Shown piece after piece: positions 22,801 to 25,562 of a stretch of DNA of 25,562 bases. The DNA comes from Planctomycetota bacterium (lineage in GTDB: Bacteria > Planctomycetota > Planctomycetia > Pirellulales > Pirellulaceae), in assembly GCA_026692885.1 (NCBI GenBank), contig JAPLNJ010001058.1, positions 1 to 25,562 of the forward strand, read 5' to 3'. A model generated the notes under the pieces. It had not been told where the DNA came from, ran no database searches, and saw only the letters and a program-made list of their open reading frames with translations. How positions within the stretch are numbered: the stretch's first letter is position 1; each line of letters starts with the position of its first letter. Position numbers and translations under genes: made by a program.

Positions 22801-24567
22801 CGCGATTGCACGGTCCGCGTCTGGGAAGTTCTGCCCGGACGACTCTTGCGCACCTTCCGTGGTCACACGCAAGGTGTCTCGGAAGTCGCCTGGTCGCCGC
22901 GCGGCGACAAGCTTGCATCCGCCGGAGGCGACAAGGCACTGCGCGTGTGGGAGGCGGCCTCTGGCCGTTGCCTCGCCACGCTGGAAGGTCACACCGCCGG
23001 GCTCACGGGCGTCTGTTGGTCGCCCGATGGCGCCACCCTGATCTCCGTCGCTGGCGACGGCACGGTGCAGATGTGGAACGCTGAATCGGGACAGGTACAG
23101 CGTACGCAGCAGGGTGACGCGGGTCCGTTGCTCGGCGTGGCGATCGCCCCGGACGGCGGACATTTTGCCACCGCCGGTGCGGACGGCACCGTCCGACTTT
23201 GGGACACGTCCGGGGACCAGCCCGTGCGCATCCTCACAGGCCATGTCGGCCTGGTCACGAGTGTGGCCTGGTCGCCGGGAAGTGAACTCATCGCGTCCAC
23301 GGGACACGATCGGACGGTCCGCTTGTGGGCGGCCGGCACCGGCCAGGAACTCCAGGTTCTTCGCGGCCACACCAATTGGGTCCACCGCGTCGCGTGGAAT
23401 TGGGCTAGCAAGTCGCTGGCTTCGGTGGGCAACGACGGAACCGCTTGGCTCTGGGATCGCTCCGGAGCCGGTCAATGCTGGCTGACCGGGCAGCTAATGA
23501 CGGGACCGCGGTGTTTCTGGTCCCCCGACGGAAGTGCCCTGGCCTCGGTGGGAGCGGACAACGATGTTCGCGTTTGGCAACCCGGCCCCGCTTCCCCCCT
23601 GCGTATCCTGCGGGGACATACGAATTGGGTCTATGACGTGGCCTGGTCGCCGGATGGCAAACGCTTGGCCTCGGGCGGCCAAGACAACACCGTTTGCATT
23701 TGGGACTGGCCCGAGGGACGACTGGTCCGGACGCTGACTGGACATAGGGACGCGATCCACCGGGTTGTCTGGTCCCCCGATGGCCAACGGCTGGCGACCA
23801 GCAGCCTGGATACAACCGTCCGGATCTGGGACGCCCAGACCGGCGAATCCCGGAAGACCCTCGCCGGACACAAGCAGGCGTCGCGGCCCTTGGCTTGGTC
23901 GGCCGACGGCCAGACGCTGGCCTCCGGCGGCGACGACGGCCAGGTGTATCTCTGGGACGTCGAAACCGGACAGCCGCTGCGTCACGTTGAAGCTCAACCC
24001 CGGGTGTGGGCTTTGACTTGGTCACCGGATAACGAACTGCTGGCGTCCGCCGGCATCAGTCAGGACGTCAACTTGTGGGACGCCAAGACCTTGCAGCGGG
24101 CGCGGTCGATCGCTGGGGCGCCGGCGTTTTGTGATTCGCTGGCGTGGTCCAAAGACGGCAACGTCCTGGCTCTGGGCGGCCTGGATAACTCAGTCCAGCT
24201 GCGTGATCCCCGGACCAGCGCTCTCTTGCGGGCCTTGCCCGGCCACGCGAACGGCGTGATGCAAGGCCTGTCCATTTCGCCTGATAGCAAACGCCTTGTC
24301 GCCGCGGGGTGGGGCGGGATCGCGCGGATCTGGAACGTCCAGACCGGAAGTCCGCAAGGATCGGTGCTGCAACTGGCCAACGGTCAGGGGGCCTTACTCT
24401 CCGCCGAGGGCCACTACCAGGGCACCGACCAAGCGCAGGAGGCCATCGTGTATGTCGCGGAACAAGACGACGGTCTGCAAGTCACCTTGCCGCCAAGCGA
24501 GTTTGCCAAACGATACGGCTGGACGAACGATCCGCAACGGGTGAAGATCACCGACGTCGCGAAGTGA
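19804..24567 (+). CDS. giant exported protein: five LTxxQ-type helical modules plus 14 WD40 repeats
   Basis: This is a 1587-aa protein. ATG 19804 is chosen for its AGGAGG at 19791-19796; an in-frame start at 19732 lacks one. A single hydrophobic segment (about 56-71) after an unusually long polar N-terminus suggests a membrane anchor or late signal, so the rest is probably periplasmic. Residues 92-883 are five modules of about 150-168 aa. Each runs E/DFG..., an LTxxQ helix, ILTxEQLxRYRQI, GPxxLLRYRxVVExLGLTxDQ, then ILSxEQxxRWxxLLG. Residues about 936-1514 hold 14 WD40 repeats (two seven-blade propellers), many ending VRLWD or VRVWE. The tail (about 1515-1587) contains GHYQG and FAKRYGWTNDP, as in other planctomycete WD40 proteins. 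LTxxQ motifs recall CpxP/Spy-like periplasmic proteins. Its role is unknown; a scaffold is likely. Confidence 0.88.
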   Translation: MHDTSPKPALFGAGHSCKPERDQWLRFGVPVVAEDHAPGSLPLANRVHHAPPCPRVSISATVLWLLIGALGPADHAGLRAAEPAKPAPVAEEFGKLELLNTYMDLLSQAGIQELKLTETQVIALEERHSRPDGGEEITDAALSEILTADQLRRYREIQLQRATRRLGPTYLFRYRVVVEALGLTDKQREQASAAFQALLKSAWFGISGILPGISKEARDRNQAALDALLSAEQKSRWRELVGEPLAAPAAIMSVRPAVSEFGTEDWYILIVILRGEPVAEELKLSPAQLALSPAQLRARSTQFGRTGESALAEILTPKQIARCRQIALQLDISSTGPMSLFRCRSVVERLGLTPDQVDKLKLAYQESPVGKGGPYRVSSIQPEKDQATIDAILSAEQKQRWQELLGPGRTVQDFGQVELSHANRFQPFAAKELALTESQVNTLRERRPRGPVQRVPDGSELLAILTAEQLRTYQRLVLQMASHSQGPIYLLRYRVVVEGLGLTEDQAARLKSAYQGFMSRFWSLLPEVSAGEQAKSQAVIDTILTTEQQGRWKALLGEPLAVAKPAPFRRTRANDFGTEDFTHSYHALRNELVVQELELTAAQLAALETRRSGSNRTTLEDAALTEILTAEQLHRYRQIEVQLANKSLNPIGLLRYRLVVERLGLTAEQTAQLKTAYQQLPMRSLWDGVSREERRQAQAAIDAILSAEQRERWRDLFGKPCRIPEFGQVELGQVELGSSDTRFLALSLSNELTLRLTEPQLKSIQDLLSASQGPSPSEAAAVFAILTPEQLLRYRQITLQMTRNSLGPLPLLRYRQIVESLGLTEDQVAKLKSAYQDFMSEFWLPLTRIVEEDRAKSQLAFDTILSREQRGRWQDLLGQPLEKRGIRRAAPATPAIAPELLPARQAREPLSTLATVLEPAPIPGLRSWTIETREHRAPVHAIAFHPQGKVVATGGAEGVIRLRTVWEKQAVFTHLLVGHDDTITSLEFSPDGRYLASASRDCTVRVWEVLPGRLLRTFRGHTQGVSEVAWSPRGDKLASAGGDKALRVWEAASGRCLATLEGHTAGLTGVCWSPDGATLISVAGDGTVQMWNAESGQVQRTQQGDAGPLLGVAIAPDGGHFATAGADGTVRLWDTSGDQPVRILTGHVGLVTSVAWSPGSELIASTGHDRTVRLWAAGTGQELQVLRGHTNWVHRVAWNWASKSLASVGNDGTAWLWDRSGAGQCWLTGQLMTGPRCFWSPDGSALASVGADNDVRVWQPGPASPLRILRGHTNWVYDVAWSPDGKRLASGGQDNTVCIWDWPEGRLVRTLTGHRDAIHRVVWSPDGQRLATSSLDTTVRIWDAQTGESRKTLAGHKQASRPLAWSADGQTLASGGDDGQVYLWDVETGQPLRHVEAQPRVWALTWSPDNELLASAGISQDVNLWDAKTLQRARSIAGAPAFCDSLAWSKDGNVLALGGLDNSVQLRDPRTSALLRALPGHANGVMQGLSISPDSKRLVAAGWGGIARIWNVQTGSPQGSVLQLANGQGALLSAEGHYQGTDQAQEAIVYVAEQDDGLQVTLPPSEFAKRYGWTNDPQRVKITDVAK
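20077..22450 (+). repeat. five diverged ~155-residue coding modules
   Basis: Module starts are at about 20077, 20581, 21040, 21526 and 21976, each opening with a (D/E)FG codon trio. The modules are diverged in DNA but clearly aligned in protein. Two recent small tandem duplications lie inside: 21 bp at 20653-20694 in module 2 (LSPAQLA repeated) and 15 bp at 21982-22011 in module 5 (GQVEL repeated). Confidence 0.85.
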
Positions 24568-24643
24568 ACCGTGACACGTGTGGCGAGACGTGCTCGGAAA
24601 TCAAGGTGGTTTGAGTCCTTGAAGTTGCACATTTCGACGGGGA

Positions 24644-24725
24644 GTAGCCGAATTCGTGAGAATTCGGAGGCTGCGGTGGTCGTTGACCCCCGCGATACCT
24701 CGCGAATTCTCACGAATTCGGCTAC
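24644..24725. repeat. REP-like pair with 23-bp perfect inverted repeat
   Basis: The left unit is GTAG + CCGAATTC-GTGA-GAATTCGG (24644-24667) and the right unit is its inverse, ending GGCTAC at 24725. Arms 24644-24666 and 24703-24725 are exact reverse complements across a 36-nt spacer. Each arm also folds alone (CGAATTC/GAATTCG), with complementary loops GTGA and TCAC. Further out, TTGAAGTTGC and GCAACTTCAA extend the symmetry. Confidence 0.85.
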
Positions 24726-24755
24726 GCGCAACTTCAAAGGTTTGAGTCGCACGGG

Positions 24756-24779
24756 CACGGCTCTGGAGAGCCATGCTAC
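24756..24779 (-). repeat. single REP-like unit, CATGGCTCT family
   Basis: On the minus strand this reads GTAG + CATGGCTCT + CC + AGAGCCGTG: a 9-bp stem, 2-nt CC loop and a T-G third pair. This is the same geometry as the units at 7467-7516, with a different stem. It ends 38 bp before the next start codon. Confidence 0.75.
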
Positions 24780-24817
24780 TTGGTTGCGGCCACAGGCCGC
24801 GTTAAGGAGTGACGCAC

Positions 24818-25562
24818 ATGACAATCCGTTTTCGCTCGACCTGCGTGTGGTTCCTGGTGCTCGCCGGATTCCCTGTTTCGGCCCAGGCCGCTGACCCGCC
24901 GTACTACGTCAAGCAACCGACTTGGCAGGACACGCTGTTCGCCGCGCGCACCGCACTGGCCAGCCAGCCGTCGGCAAGAGCGAACCAGTTCCGGCCGTAT
25001 ACGAGTCCGGTCCTCCACGGCGGCGAGGCCGCGGTGAAGATCGAGGTCCCGGTCGCCGGTGTGCAGGATCTGTACCTGCTGGTTACCGGCGTCCCGCATG
25101 TGGTCGGCGGAGCGGCCACGTGGGCCGACGCGCTGCTGGTGGCCGCGGATGGCAAGACGGTGATCGCCAGCCGCGGATCAGGACGGGAGGTCTTGAAGGG
25201 CCGCTGCGCCTTCGACGTGAACCTGAAGTCCGGCGTCAGCGGGCCGCTGAAGATCGCCGGGCAAGTCTTCGAGCACGGCTTGCATGTTTACGCGGACAGT
25301 CAAGTGCGGATTCCGCTGGGAGGTAAGTTCGAACGCTTCGAGGCGTGGATCGGTATCGACGATTGGGTCGGCCGCCGCGGTGCGGTGCGATTCGATGTGA
25401 CGGATGCGGCCGGTGCGGCGCGGGCGGACCTGTGGGACTTGTTGGAACGGGACTTCACCACAGCCGAGCCGCGGCGGCAGATGCGTTGGGAACGCGAAGA
25501 CCGCCTCTGGGACACGGATGTTGTGCCCGGTGATTTCGCCGAATTGGCGCGGCGTTACGCCG
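24818..25562 (+). CDS. secreted NPCBM-domain protein (5' part; runs off the window)
   Basis: At least 248 codons are open to the end of the window. A signal peptide (FLVLAGFPVSAQA, cleaved near AQA-AD) follows ATG 24818, which has AAGGAG 9 nt upstream. Residues about 60-185 match an NPCBM/NEW2-type carbohydrate-binding module, with the signatures GHGLHVYADSQV-like (here EHGLHVYADSQVRIPL), GGKFERFEAWIGIDDW and GRRGAVRFDV. In planctomycetes this module sits on large secreted proteins, including glycoside hydrolases and haem- or HEAT-containing proteins. The catalytic part, if any, is beyond the window. It lies 250 bp after the WD40 gene, separated by two repeat elements, so co-transcription is uncertain. 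Confidence 0.82.
   Translation, partial: MTIRFRSTCVWFLVLAGFPVSAQAADPPYYVKQPTWQDTLFAARTALASQPSARANQFRPYTSPVLHGGEAAVKIEVPVAGVQDLYLLVTGVPHVVGGAATWADALLVAADGKTVIASRGSGREVLKGRCAFDVNLKSGVSGPLKIAGQVFEHGLHVYADSQVRIPLGGKFERFEAWIGIDDWVGRRGAVRFDVTDAAGAARADLWDLLERDFTTAEPRRQMRWEREDRLWDTDVVPGDFAELARRYA

Noticed and set aside
22234..23475. 413-aa minus-strand open frame
   Set aside because: It is antisense to the WD40 repeats; its own repeated look is only the mirror of those repeats in GC-rich DNA.

Overview
The window looks like a piece of a GC-rich planctomycete chromosome (Planctomycetota, probably Pirellulales-like). The evidence is a small secreted protein with the planctomycete TIGR03067 pattern, a Tat-exported Gfo/Idh/MocA oxidoreductase, an NPCBM-domain secreted protein, a giant secreted WD40 protein, and intergenic regions crowded with palindromic repeats. 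No ribosomal marker is present, so the phylum call is an inference from gene content.

Region 1 (529-8856, + strand) is the metabolic core: hdrC-hdrB-hdrA-mvhD-mvhG-mvhA, then a hydrogenase maturation protease, a stand-alone cyclic-nucleotide-binding-fold protein and hypA. Together these encode a cytosolic group 3c [NiFe] hydrogenase (MvhAG) wired through the [2Fe-2S] protein MvhD to an FAD-containing HdrABC module. In methanogens this complex splits H2 electrons between ferredoxin and the CoM-S-S-CoB heterodisulfide. Nothing in the window suggests CoM/CoB chemistry, so the high-potential partner here is unknown. Only hypA of the hyp maturation set is present; hypBCDEF must lie elsewhere.

Region 2 (8891-15465, - strand) runs the other way. 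In transcription order it holds a 427-aa secreted protein of unknown function, a secreted esterase (each followed by a terminator-like hairpin), a secreted alpha/beta hydrolase followed after 32 nt by a Tat-exported oxidoreductase, a two-CBS-domain protein, and a membrane protein whose extracytoplasmic phosphatase/sulfatase-fold domain appears cut short.

Region 3 (16029-19344) holds an NRAMP metal transporter followed 2 nt later by a tandem universal-stress protein (+ strand), a convergent TIGR03067 protein, and a DUF433 antitoxin whose DUF5615-type toxin gene is reduced to about 18 codons that run into a mobile-element-like repeat.

Region 4 (19804-25562, + strand) holds a 1587-aa exported protein with five roughly 155-residue helical LTxxQ-type modules and 14 WD40 repeats, then the start of an NPCBM-domain secreted protein cut by the window edge.

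The most unusual feature is in the non-coding DNA. Most intergenic gaps carry short hairpins with the layout GTAG + imperfect palindrome, often as head-to-head pairs ending in CTAC. This is the architecture of REP/BIME elements mobilised by RAYT (Y1) transposases. Several different stem sequences share nearly the same geometry. Three copies of a roughly 122-bp, TA-flanked composite carry such a pair inside longer terminal inverted repeats, and the inner hairpin stems differ between copies while base pairing and loop complementarity are kept. No RAYT or other transposase gene is in the window.
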